From assembly GCA_963555705.1 (NCBI GenBank), contig OY743177.1, forward strand, positions 56,502,096 through 56,566,095: DNA of 64,000 nt. Reading direction: 5' to 3'. The notes below the pieces were generated by a model. The model searched no databases, was not told the DNA's origin, and saw only the letters and a list, made by a program, of their open reading frames with translations. Positions 24,301 to 35,300 of this stretch are shown one piece after another; within the stretch, counting starts at the first letter, position 1; each line of letters starts with the position of its first letter. The DNA comes from Ligustrum vulgare (lineage: Eukaryota; Streptophyta; Magnoliopsida; Lamiales; Oleaceae). The position numbers and the translations under genes were made by a program.

Positions 24301-25080
24301 ATTACTCATTCATCAATTGCTGAGAGGAAGAGTACTAGTTAGTGGAGATAGAGAAAAATATCTTGATCTCTCTCGAGTGTTTCTTACTTTCTCCTATTAC
24401 AAAGAGAAATTTGTTATTATCTCCTTGTATTTAAAACATTTTATTGTAGTAAATTTATCAATCCATATGGTTCATTGCTCCCATTTTATACCCATTTCTA
24501 TAAATAATGGCTCTCAGCATTAATAATCCCCTGTGCAGGAAACTAATGGAAAAGAGGTCATGATACTTTAAGCTCAAAGACCCCTTCAAAATCTAAATCC
24601 TTTTTTTTTTTTTTTTTTAAAATCTAAAATCATTTTAAGGCAAAAAATTGAAAATTGATTTTTGTGAATAATGAATACGAGTGAAACCAATACGTGCGCT
24701 CGCGCGCTTGTACATCGACAAATAACAAAGCTAAAGAAGACATTTATAAAGATCTAATTAAGAGAAATTCCAATTAATTATGCGTAGGTTTCAGGTTAAC
24801 TCACTGTAATGGGTCTTTGGTTGATCCTTTGTTTTGCTCCTCAGAACCCTTAATTTCACTCGAAACACCCTTCAAAAAAATTAAAAAAAAAAAAAAAAAA
24901 GTGGCGGGGGTTAGAACGCGGTGACTACATACCGAAAAAAATTGTTGATAAAAACCAAAACTTAAATGTGTAGATGAAGTCATGAAGATGCACCTGTTGG
25001 TGTTGCTTGAGTAAAGGAGGAGTGGCGGAAGACGCGTAAATTGAAACGAAGTTAGATGATGAAGCTGCTGCTGTCGCCAT
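21392..25080 (-). CDS. Conserved plant protein of unknown function, 149 aa
   Basis: Five minus-strand exons, 25080-24994, 24869-24805, 22085-21982, 21669-21615 and 21530-21392, join in phase with GT/AG introns to give 149 aa. The N-terminus (MATAAASSSNFVSIYASSAT) is rich in Ser/Ala/Thr and lacks acidic residues, like a plastid transit peptide. A charged linker (GVSSEIKGSEEQNKG) follows. The most structured part is residues 52-105, containing FQKYEADYRRYLMSKYFSD, KTIFGGNIFD and MNIDGQTITASR, and then a Pro/Ser/Thr-rich tail. I do not recognise a named family. The compact Tyr/Lys-rich core split over three exons with consistent phases is what makes me call it a real gene rather than chance frames. 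Intron 2 (24804-22086, 2.7 kb) holds a copia remnant and a MITE. Confidence 0.8.
22567..22966 (+). repeat. Copia remnant 5' LTR in intron 2 of the 149-aa gene
   Basis: Roughly 400-bp LTR starting TGTTGAAATC and ending CCTAACA, directly followed by TGGTATTAGAGTGAGG (22968-22983), a primer-binding site close to the initiator tRNA-Met type. It runs antisense to the host gene. A second, diverged copy of its central part is at 23816-24450. Confidence 0.8.
23049..23265 (+). pseudogene. Copia gag N-terminal fragment
   Basis: Plus-strand translation gives AAKYEIEKFNGYNF, then a stop, then IRIKTVLRKDNCLTTIG, then TDDGKWNEMDGNAMQLQI. This is the conserved start of plant copia gag with stops and indels, and no continuation into the zinc knuckle. 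It follows the primer-binding site by about 70 bp, as expected. Confidence 0.8.
23843..24307. mobile_element. MITE copy a (9-bp TSD, GGGTAA ends)
   Basis: A 465-bp element. Left end GGGTAAATATATTGACACCA; right end on the minus strand GAGTAATTATATTCACACTA. The two ends match over about 28 bp with a few changes. Flanks ATTCATTAA (23834-23842) and ATTCATCAA (24308-24316) are the 9-bp target duplication with one mismatch. It splits the degraded second LTR of the copia remnant; the intact LTR at 22567-22966 carries the unoccupied site (GAAATTCATCAATTG). No coding capacity. Confidence 0.88.
24870..24993 (-). other. Intron 1 of the 149-aa gene with long T/A run
   Basis: The 124-bp intron contains an 18-A run on the plus strand (24883-24900), that is, a T-rich polypyrimidine tract just upstream of the acceptor TTTGAAG on the coding strand. 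This supports the exon 2 boundary chosen. Confidence 0.6.
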
Positions 25081-26371
25081 TGAGTGAGGCAGAGTGACGA
25101 TCTCGGACGTTTGGTAAGATTATAAATTGGTTTATTTATGATTTTGTGATAAAAAGTAAAATGTTAAAAATTGGAGAGAAAAAATATGTATAATTAAAAA
25201 GTTATTTGAAAAATTGTGTAATTTATAAATCGGTTTATAAATCAAAAAAAATTGGTTTACCGAACCTTAAACTGTGCACTCAGCCCAGTGAGTCCCAATT
25301 TTTTCAAATATATTTTTATTTTGTACTCATTTTCAATCGCAATTTTACAAAATAAAATAGTACAATACACTTAAATTCAAATTTTTTCTCTACCTTTAAT
25401 CACACACATTCTTCAAAAATTTGCAATTTTACAAAATAAAATAGTATAATACACTTAAATTCAAATTTTTTCTCTACCTTTAATCACACACATTCTTCAA
25501 AAATTTATTATTCAAAGTAACACTCTACATCAATATAATATGGTAGAGTTTTTAGGATCGTCCACTTGAAATATGATATATCATCCCTCAAGTCATTCAA
25601 GTTAGCTGCACCTTACTCCTCGACATACGAGGTCAAAAGAGAGAAATAAAGTGATTGTGCAAAACCGAGGTGTTGCGTTTTGAGTAATTAGAGATTTCAA
25701 TGGATAATCCTACCATATTTACATATTGAATCATCCTGCCAAAGTGTCATTAAATCAAATGGCTTCTTTTAGATGAGCAAATGAGCAGCTCGCCAACCAA
25801 CGAGCTAGCTTGCCTCGTTCATACTTCATGAGCAGGCTCTCACACAATTTTCGGAGTTTGGCCAACTCCCATTGACATCTCTAATGTCATTCAACTATTC
25901 GGGTTGGTTCACAAAAGGTGTGCGAAGACGTACTTTTGTCACCCCAAGGTTCTCCATCCATTATGATTTATGGACGAGTAGGGCGCTAAAGAAACCATCC
26001 AAAGAATCAGAAACAAAACACGTTTACATAATTCTCTCTTGATTATCCATGATTTTGTTGTTCGATGTTAATGGCACATTACAATTTTTTGCATAGACAG
26101 AATACAGATAGGGAAAACATGTTCTTCATGTTTAACTCACACAAATAAAAAAACTAGAATTCAAATTTGTTACAAACAAAAAGGAAAATGCGCGAAACAG
26201 TGCCAGACCGAGTTGGCAGTTTATCCTCACTCTTATAGAAATGGCCCAAACCAGGTTTGAAGTAGATTATACTTTCAACTTTTACCACTTCATATCCACG
26301 GCAACAGAAATTGCAGCGACAGCATGGATAGCTACTAGACTCGGTCCTGCCAGAAGGGCAATGAATATTCT
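25081..26371. other. Intergenic between the 149-aa gene and PRP19
   Basis: It holds the promoter and 5' UTR of the 149-aa gene (just right of 25080) and the 3' UTR of PRP19 (left of 26372). Apart from the tandem duplication at 25339-25509 nothing distinct is visible, and no gene is supported. Confidence 0.5.
25339..25509. repeat. ~83-bp tandem duplication
   Basis: A block containing AATTTTACAAAATAAAATAG, then CTCTACCTTTAATCACACAC and ATTCTTCAAAAATTT, is repeated once, head to tail, with nearly identical copies. It lies in the intergenic region upstream of the 149-aa gene. Confidence 0.9.
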
Positions 26372-29300
26372 TTAAGACTCTGATGCATCATCTTCCCCAG
26401 GCTTGGGCAGCCCAAATATTCTGAGGTTTCTATCCATAGATCCAACAGCTATGTAGTTTGCATCTGGACCGAACTTTACGCATGTTGCTTTACCTGCATT
26501 CACAGTAAGTTACTATAATAAACTATACAGTTTATACTAGTTTTTGCTCCATATATAGAGATAAACGACTATATTGACAAACAGGGACGTTGTATTAGAA
26601 CATTCTTGATAATACAGTGGGCAAGACTTTCATATTTACATACCAAACATGCAATTAGTGTAAATTGCCAAGCGTCTGTTTGGCTTTCATTAAAATCTCA
26701 TTTTAATGAGTTTTTGCAGACTTGTCCAGTAATTTTACATTAAAATATTGCTTGGTGGTACAGGTACCGTGTCATTCATCATTTGTGTGCAGAAGCCATT
26801 TAAACAGATATTTACTATAACTAGTACTAGTATTCTAAGACGTGCTTCGCACGTCTTGTGTACGCGATAAAAAATCTTATACTTCATATCTCCTATATAA
26901 TGAAGTATAAAATGAAAATTATTAAAATCATCATATTATACAAATATAATTATAACTCATTGAATATAAAATATAATAAATAATACGTTATTATTTATGA
27001 AATATAATATTAAGGTATATTAAGTATGGAGTATTAACACTAAATCGTGTTAAGTAGAATCTTTTTAAACTCTTATGATCGTGTCAAATTAATTATTATT
27101 ACTAATTTTAAGTTTAATAGTGAAAATAATTATTCATATGAAAATTATTCGATTACTTATCTATTTATTAACTTATGAGTAAATTTTGTAATAGGCATTT
27201 TTAAATTTTCTCAATTATTAAGTGTACATCATAACATTTATGTAACAAAACGAAAACTCGAGAAGACGTTGAAAAAGTGTTTGAACCATAGATATATTTT
27301 CATTGTTTTGTTAGATTTGAACAAGCGAAATTTATTTTTCATTTGATAAGGATTTAAATCAGATTTTTATTAGATTTTGATAGAAGTTGATGAATTTATG
27401 TGGTTAAAATTTTGTAGGTTTCATAAAATATTTAGTTGAAATTAATTATTAACTTTGACTTAAATTAAAATTTGAATTAAAATCAACACCAAACAGGGAC
27501 TTAACTACGTTCGTCATATAGGTGAAGATTGAATAATTATTTATCTATAAATATGTTTTAATAACTTAGTTCTTATTGCACTTGATTAAAAAAATAATAA
27601 ATTATTTTCCTCAAAGCGACCCTCATATTAGCGTCCAAATAAATAACTCTATATTTTTTTATTTTGATTATTTAAAAATTTATTGGTTTTAAAATGTATT
27701 TATTTTAACATAAATCGTAATTTACCAACTACTCATCATGTTTATTATTTTAAAGGTAAATATATTGACACCACACTTTTTGTTAACCACACCACATTTT
27801 AATTGTAATGAAGATCTGTAATTTTTCCTTATTTTTACACTTAGCAGCCAAGTTTTTTTTTTTATATATAATTTTTTATCATCAACTTTTTATTAATTTT
27901 CATATCTTGTTTTTAGAGACGATTTTCGTTCAAACCATACTTTTAAATAATCAAAATAAATAATTAATATAAAAGTTAAACAAATATTTGCATATCTTTT
28001 CAATGCAAATTAGTAGAATATTTGAATAGGAATCTTGATTAGAAACAAAATATGTTAATTAATTGAAATTTATGAATAATAATGCGATTAAAAAAAATTG
28101 CGGACATAAAGCAAAAGTAAACAAACACTGAAAATCTTTTTTGCAATTAAACTGTGGTGTAAATATAAAAAAAGTGTTGCGTGAATATAATTACCCTTAT
28201 TTTAACTCTTTCCATACTATTTTTATTGTGAGATTATCTTAATTCTGCTACAATAATATTGAAATATTTTACTGTATAAAAAAATTACATACATGTTTGC
28301 TTTACGTTGTAAACTTGTAGTGATTTAGTTTTAGAACTGTTTAAACATATGTATTGAATTAAAAAGTGGTATAAGATTGAAAAGCGTTATCAATAAACAT
28401 ATTTTACAAATTATACGCATTGAATTAAGGACCTTATATTGAAAATTGAATTTATTGTTTAAATAAATCAAAATCATTTGAAAAGTCATTCAATAATTAT
28501 TTATGTGGAAATATAATTTTTTTAATTAAGGGTATTATAAACGTAAGAAAAATAGAAATAAGGACATAATTGACAATTAAAAGATTTTCACTCTCATGTT
28601 AACGTCCAAATAAATAACTCTATATTTTTTATTTTGATTATTAAAAAAGTTATTGGTTTAAAATGTATTCATTTTAACACAAATTGTAGTTTACCAATTA
28701 TTCATCATGTTGATTATTTTAACCCTCTCCATACTATTTCTATTTGAGATTATCTTAATTCTACTATAATATTATCGAAATCTTGTATTGTATAAAAAAA
28801 TTACATCTATTTTTGATTTATTTACGTTGTAAACTTGTAGTGATTATGTTTTAGAACTGTATAAACATATGTATTGAATTACAATGTGGTAATAAGATTG
28901 AAAAAGGTTATCAATAAATATATTTTATAAATTATATGCATTGAATATAAGGACCTTATATTGGAAATTGAATTTATTGTTTAATTAAATCAAAATCATT
29001 TAAAAAGTCATTCAACATTTATTTATGTGAAAATATAATTTTTTTAAAATTAAGGGTATTATAAACATAAGGAAAATAGAAATAAAGACAAATTATATGC
29101 ATTGAATCAAGGACCTTATATTGAAAATGGAATTTATTGTATAAATAAATCAAAATCATTTGAAGAGTCATTCAAAATTTATTTATGTGGAAATACAATT
29201 TTTTTTTTTAATTAGGAGTCTTATAGACATAAGAAAAGTAGAAGTAAGGACATAATTGGCAATTAAAAAATTTCCATACATCCATGCTTTTATATATTAG

Positions 29301-32300
29301 TGATAGTGAGACTCTTGGTCAAAGGTCAAAACCACAAATGTAACCAAGCATGAAAGGGCAACTTGGAAATTTTTTTTTAGAGTCAATAGAATGCAAAACC
29401 AGAATGCGTTGGAGGCTTTAATGCATTCAGAATTTTTTGGCGCATGGGCCCCACATAAACCAAAAGTTGATTTGACAAAAAACTAGTTTTAAAGAGTAAC
29501 AAACAGACGCCAAGTCTGAGGTGCAAAAGGTCATTGGAAAAGGACATGAGAGGATCTTCTAACCTGTGCCTGACAAGTCGGGGAAGGTTTTGATGCAGTT
29601 CCATTCAGACTTGACGTTGGCAACTTGATAAACTCTGTCATACCACAACACGTAGACATTAGCTTGTAAGACCACAATGAAAGCTGATGTCTACGCTGAA
29701 ATACTAATAGCAGTCATCGTGTGCATGGCGAGCTCAAATATTATTTCAAGTTCTTGGAATGCTCAAGGAACAGAAGAGGAATGGAAATAATTAATAATGA
29801 TATTGATATACTCTCCCACAAACCAAACCAGCACTATAATTTTTTTTTTATATATATATATATATATTACCGTATATCTGAGCCTCCAAGCGCAAGGTAA
29901 CTACCACTATGGTCAAATTCCACTGCAAATTTGGAAAGAAAATGTGAGAAGCACGTTTTTGGAATAAAAAAATGTATAGAACTCAACAACTGATACAAGT
30001 GGTTCTACAAACTTTGAGGATATCCTCTTTCATTTTTTAATATGCCAATATAAAGCATGGATGTATGTAAGAATTTCAAATACTGCTGACAATCAAGGGC
30101 AAGAGACCACAACTTTCTAGAAGTTTTGATCTCATAAAACCAAACATAAGGTATGCTAGACGTGAAAGAGGTAAAAGCACCTGATTGTGTCGGTGTATTT
30201 TCATCGTAAGGAGTAAAAGTCCTAAAGTTTTTCAATTTGCGCAGATCCCAAAGCTTAACACCATCTTGAGCTGCAGTCTGGAAAATTGGAACATGATCAG
30301 ACATTGAAATTTATCATTTTTAGCCTCACTGTTTATGTTCCTTGTAGAAGAAAAACCTACAGCTAGGAAGTAACCATTCTCTGAAAATGAAATCGCAGTT
30401 ACTGCCCCAACATGCCCATCAAATCTCGCAACATTTGCCTAAAAAAAAAAATTAATACCACTTGTGGACTAGAAAGAAACAGAAGATAAGTCCAATCTGG
30501 TCATTATTAGTACGGCCACACCTGAGTTTTCACATCCCAGATCTTAACAAGAGAACCAGAGGTACCGGTTCCAAGGATGAGACCATCAGGATGAAAAGAT
30601 GCAGATGTGTAGCCTTCAGAAGATCCCGAAGTGTCTTCAACCTGCAAACTAATTTATAAATGCCCCAAACCAGAAGTAGCCATACCGATATAAACATTTA
30701 GTCAGTGCAGAGATGCATGTTAAGAATTGGGAGGATAGAGACCTGCGCTAGACATAAACCCGAAGCAAGTTCATAGAAGCACCATGTGTTATCAAGAGAA
30801 GCCGTAACGCAGTAGTTATTGGTGGCGTGGATTGTAATAGCTTGCACCTATCATGATTCACAACTATGTTAGACTTGAATTAGGTAAAATGCACAAATAA
30901 ATTTTAGACTTGAATTAGGTGAAATGCACAAATAAATTTTAACTCGCACCGAATCGGCGAGCTGGCACTAAAAAAATCATTGAAGTACACATATAAAAAA
31001 AGTTCAAATTTGATCAAGACAAAACACAATCTTGGATTTGCCGTCAATTCAGCAAGGGGAAAAAAAAACCTGAGTAGTCCTCTTTAAATAATTATTGAAT
31101 TTATGGAGGAGCCAACCCAACCAAATCTTAAGACACATTGAAACCCATTTCTTTTCGTGAAAAGATTTTCCCTCCCCAGGTCTTCTCAATTGCTACTATT
31201 TTTCCCTCTGGTTTCCCTTCTCAATTATTTTGCTCAAGGTAAGTATTTTAATATAATGTGTTTATGTGAATAATTTTCTGACTTCATGATATATCAAGCA
31301 CCCAAATGGTTGCATTTATGTAAAAATGAACGTAAACTAACATGCGTTGGTCTAATTGAAAGCAACCCAGTACTGTCAAAATTTTAATTTATTTAGAGGA
31401 AGATATCCATAACCTGGACTGTCAAGATTAATGTATCCCTGCAGACTAAGTTTCTCATATAAAGCAATATATCTGGAAGACTGACGATGAACAACCCTAA
31501 GGAGCTATTTCACGTAAGTCACAAACAAGCAATCTATATAAGTAAATTTATTCGATGTTAATTTAGATTTGGGTTGTAACAAACTATAAAATCTCCAATA
31601 CACACAGTGGTCTCTCACGCAGCCTTTCTTAGCATGAGTGAAGGACACATGGTCTAAATTGACCAACAGCATCATTGAACTAATACATCAAGTAGCAGAT
31701 ACTAATGTAACATAAACAACACTGGAAGAATTTAGCATGCTAACATAACAAACCAATACAACAATTATTAGATAATGTGTTAAATATAATTCACTAAAAG
31801 CATCTAGCATCCTTGCATGTACTAGAGATCCAAATGGACTCTCATTTTGACTAGAGAAATTACTCAACGGTGTGTTCGAATATGCAGCACAAGAATACGT
31901 CGAATGCAAATGTCGGGCTGCATACCCATCCCCAATAAAATGCAGCGTACCACATTGAAGACAAGATTCAAATAAATAAATAAATAACTTGTCCTAGTTC
32001 AACATTGTATCAGAGAGGGCAAAGGCAAAGGTCCTGAGCTCAAGTCTTAACGCCACCCAATTAAAAAAATTGTGCACCTGATCTTTGATATAAAATTGAA
32101 TTGCCTGAAGGTGAGGGGCACGTTGAAAACCTTGTTTGAGCCCCATAATTTACAAAAATGAGTTTTGTAATAGTGGTTTTGGGAGAATGTGTGGTTAAAA
32201 AGTGAGGAAATTTTTTTGGTTTATGTATAGATTATTTTATTGATAAAATGTATGGTTGAAAACAAGTTTAGAAAAAAATAAGTTTGTGAATAATGGGGCT

Positions 32301-35300
32301 CAAACGTATAAAATAGCCCACTGCCAAAAGCTTGAGCTCTTAGAAAGATGGTTCAAACTGAAGATATTTGGAGGTGTCCTTGCAACACACATTCATTGGC
32401 AGAAAAGGCAAACGTTGATTACCTCAGCACTATGATCCTTCAAAATATGACTGCAATCATAATTTCCATCTTCAGATCCTTTCCATACACGAACTGTCTG
32501 CAAATAGCAGAAAACGTGTACTGGATTTAAAGCAAACAACTAAATTGAAGAATGCCTCAAGGCATACAGCCATAATAAAAATTGAAGTCAAAATCTTGTA
32601 ATTATTATTAGTTCGATTGAAAACAATAGAAATCAATCATAAAGTGCAACGAAAAATAAATCAACATAATGTTGACAATTTTCTGTTTGTTTGGTCAAGT
32701 ATTTTTGCTTATAATCATGTGTTTTCTTCCTTTCTCTTTTCTTAGTCAGTATATATATACTTGTTGACAGGTGTTGCATCATCGCTCCAATCAAACCCAA
32801 AAAAAATTAAAGAACAGAGTGCGATTAGAATTGCCAAGATATTTCAGCCTAACCATCCTTCGAAAAGCTCCCCCCCCCCCCCTTCTGTACAGGTAACTCA
32901 GAAAATTGGACTGGGTAATTTCCTTCTTATAAGCAAAGTGAGATCTAATCCACCTACATTTAGGTGTTTTGTCTCAATGAAGCTCTCCAGATGTTATGTC
33001 TCAATGTAGCTCTCCATTGGCTATTCAGGGCGCAGAGCATGCAACAACAAACTAAGTCTAGTTCAAAATCCAATAAACTTGAATCAGCTACGTGAAAAGC
33101 AACTAAAATCATTAAATAATAGTTAGGAGACCTATTTAAATGGCTGATCCTACATAGAGTTCCATCATGAAACTCTATAAGAACAAAAGAATAAAGCGTT
33201 TGAAGTTCAATCTAAATTCATTTCAACAAATAAAAATAACAGGGCTACAAAACAAATTCAGTACAACATAATCTGCGCTCCTTGTGAATCTAGTGAATCG
33301 TGAAAATTGAATACTAAAGAATAGTAAGATTCATTCAAATTCTTGATTTAAGCTTATTCACCTTTCTGGTTCCAATGAATCAGATTTAATCGCGCGATAA
33401 ACTCATGATTTGCACAATTAACTAGTATCCTCAAACTGAACGAAAAATCCCACAGGTGAAGTTCGGAGGTTTATAAGTTCAACCCAATTCCCAATTACTA
33501 ATTGAAGTAAAATATTCCAAATCTGTAACCAATTGCTTAATCTGATGTTCAACTAGATATTTCCTGGTCCTTGTATGTATGTATATATAAGCCAAAAGGA
33601 TATACATGAGAGAATAATGAGATTTTCAAAACGAACAATCTAAATATTCAAAATAAGCCTTTAGATTCATCTCAAGTGCCAACCAAAATTCTTCCCTAGC
33701 CCTTGCATTGATTACTTAGTTACAACTAATAAAATATAGTGAAGCAGCCAGCTTTTTCAAAAATTGTGAAAGCCCAAGCAAACGAATATATATAAACTGA
33801 AAAACGTGAATAACAAATGGGCAAATACAATAATCAGGTATTAGAAAAAAAAATGCAGGAGTTTTCTCGTAGTGAGTATTAAATTTACCTTATCAGCAGA
33901 GCCGGTAACAACTACTTCGCCCTCAGCGACAAATTTGACGCTTGTAACCTATATATGAGAAAACATCCAGCACACATTCAATCAAAAAGCAGAACCAAAA
34001 ATAATCTAATAAAATGAAGATGGTTATTACCTTCTTTGAATGACCACTGAGAGTAGATATTATCTGCCCAGAAGGTCTATCAAAGACCACAGCATTGGAA
34101 TCAACCCCAGCAGTGACAATGATGTCCTAAAACAATAAATTAGACAAAATAGGTCTGAAAATGATATATCCAATAATCTGTTTAGATGGGTAATTTGATC
34201 CATCAGAAGCACACCATGATTATGGCCACAAAATTCAAGGAATCATAACTACAATGTCATTTATTTACAGAACCACCTACAGCCTGAGTCAATGATTAAG
34301 CTTCAAATCAGGGTCTGAAGCATTGATTATTAAATGGTCCCAAATCTACTACAGGTAGTTGCAAAAAAATAATATATATAAATAAATACCTTGGAGTACT
34401 GGATGTCCAAAGATAATATGCCAGGTTTGTTTGTTCGGTGAAGAGGATAACTATTGAGTTGAGTGTATCTCTCCACAGATTCAATGGGGGCCAGTGTTGC
34501 AGGTACCTGGAAGAAGAAATAAACACAGAAGTGCTTAAGATTTATCAGAAAGAAGTTTCAATATCAAATTAGAAGACATGGTCATTCCTGTTTCGTGAAG
34601 CCACAGGTCTACATAGAGGCATTACCTGCCGCTTTTTCCTTTGTTGTGAAAGAGCAGCATTACAGTCTGTAAGATCAGAAATGATAGCACTTGAGATTCC
34701 TGGACGGATTTTTTTCCCATCTGGACCCATCATATCATCCTCGGAAGCTACAGACAGTTGAAAACAGAAATAAGCAATCAAAAGTATACAGGATAAATAA
34801 AATGAACAGAAATACACAAAAGCTAAGAACCTCTTTTCCCATTGCTTAAGGAAGCAGCATTAACTGCATCTGGTGCTGCTACGGGCATGGGTATCTGTCT
34901 TTCAGCCTGTGCCAGTAATGCACGTGCCTCATCCCTTTCCTTCTTTAGCCTTGCAATAACACGACATGCAGCATCATGCTGCATAGGCAACATAGAAATC
35001 AGTGGCCACAATGAGGCAGCATACAACTACATGAGTGCATATGTGAAAATCTTGCAAAAACAATTACGTAGTCTTGCACTCATTTCCATCAAATCAAATT
35101 ATACTTTTGGGAAGTTCAATGGAATGAATAAAGAGCAAGTAATTTAGTCAGGAAATGGGATGAAATTCATGCAAAGAATTATAAATATAAATAAAGTACA
35201 TTGCACAAGCAATCATTCTATGTTCAAGTTTAGGAAAAAAGTGCAATGAAAAGCAAATAACAATCTAACTGAAACAAGTTATTGGAATAAAAAATAGACA

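Larger units (their letters stand above)
22567..24450 (+). mobile_element. Internally deleted Ty1/copia remnant
   Basis: 5' LTR (22567-22966), primer-binding site, then only the first ~70 codons of gag, then a degraded second LTR (about 23790-24450) interrupted by a MITE. Gag begins at 23049 (MNIMAAKYEIEKFNGYNF in the plus frame) with an in-frame stop soon after, and the blocks RKDNCLTTIG and TDDGKWNEMDGNA are typical of copia gag starts. All of pol is gone. The outer right boundary is approximate. Confidence 0.75.
26827..29303 (-). mobile_element. Non-autonomous Helitron in the last intron of PRP19
   Basis: On the minus strand the 3' end is a perfect 7-bp-stem hairpin (GACGTGC, loop GAA, GCACGTC; plus 26839-26855), then 8 bp, then CTAG (26827-26830) followed by T. 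The 5' end reads TCACTAATATATAAAAGCATG (from 29303 leftward) with A outside. TC...CTAG termini between A and T with a subterminal hairpin are diagnostic of Helitrons. There is no Rep/helicase, so it is non-autonomous. The interior contains a direct duplication (about 27600-28190 and 28570-29060, with a third partial copy at 29085-29270), one copy of which holds MITE b. Confidence 0.82.
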
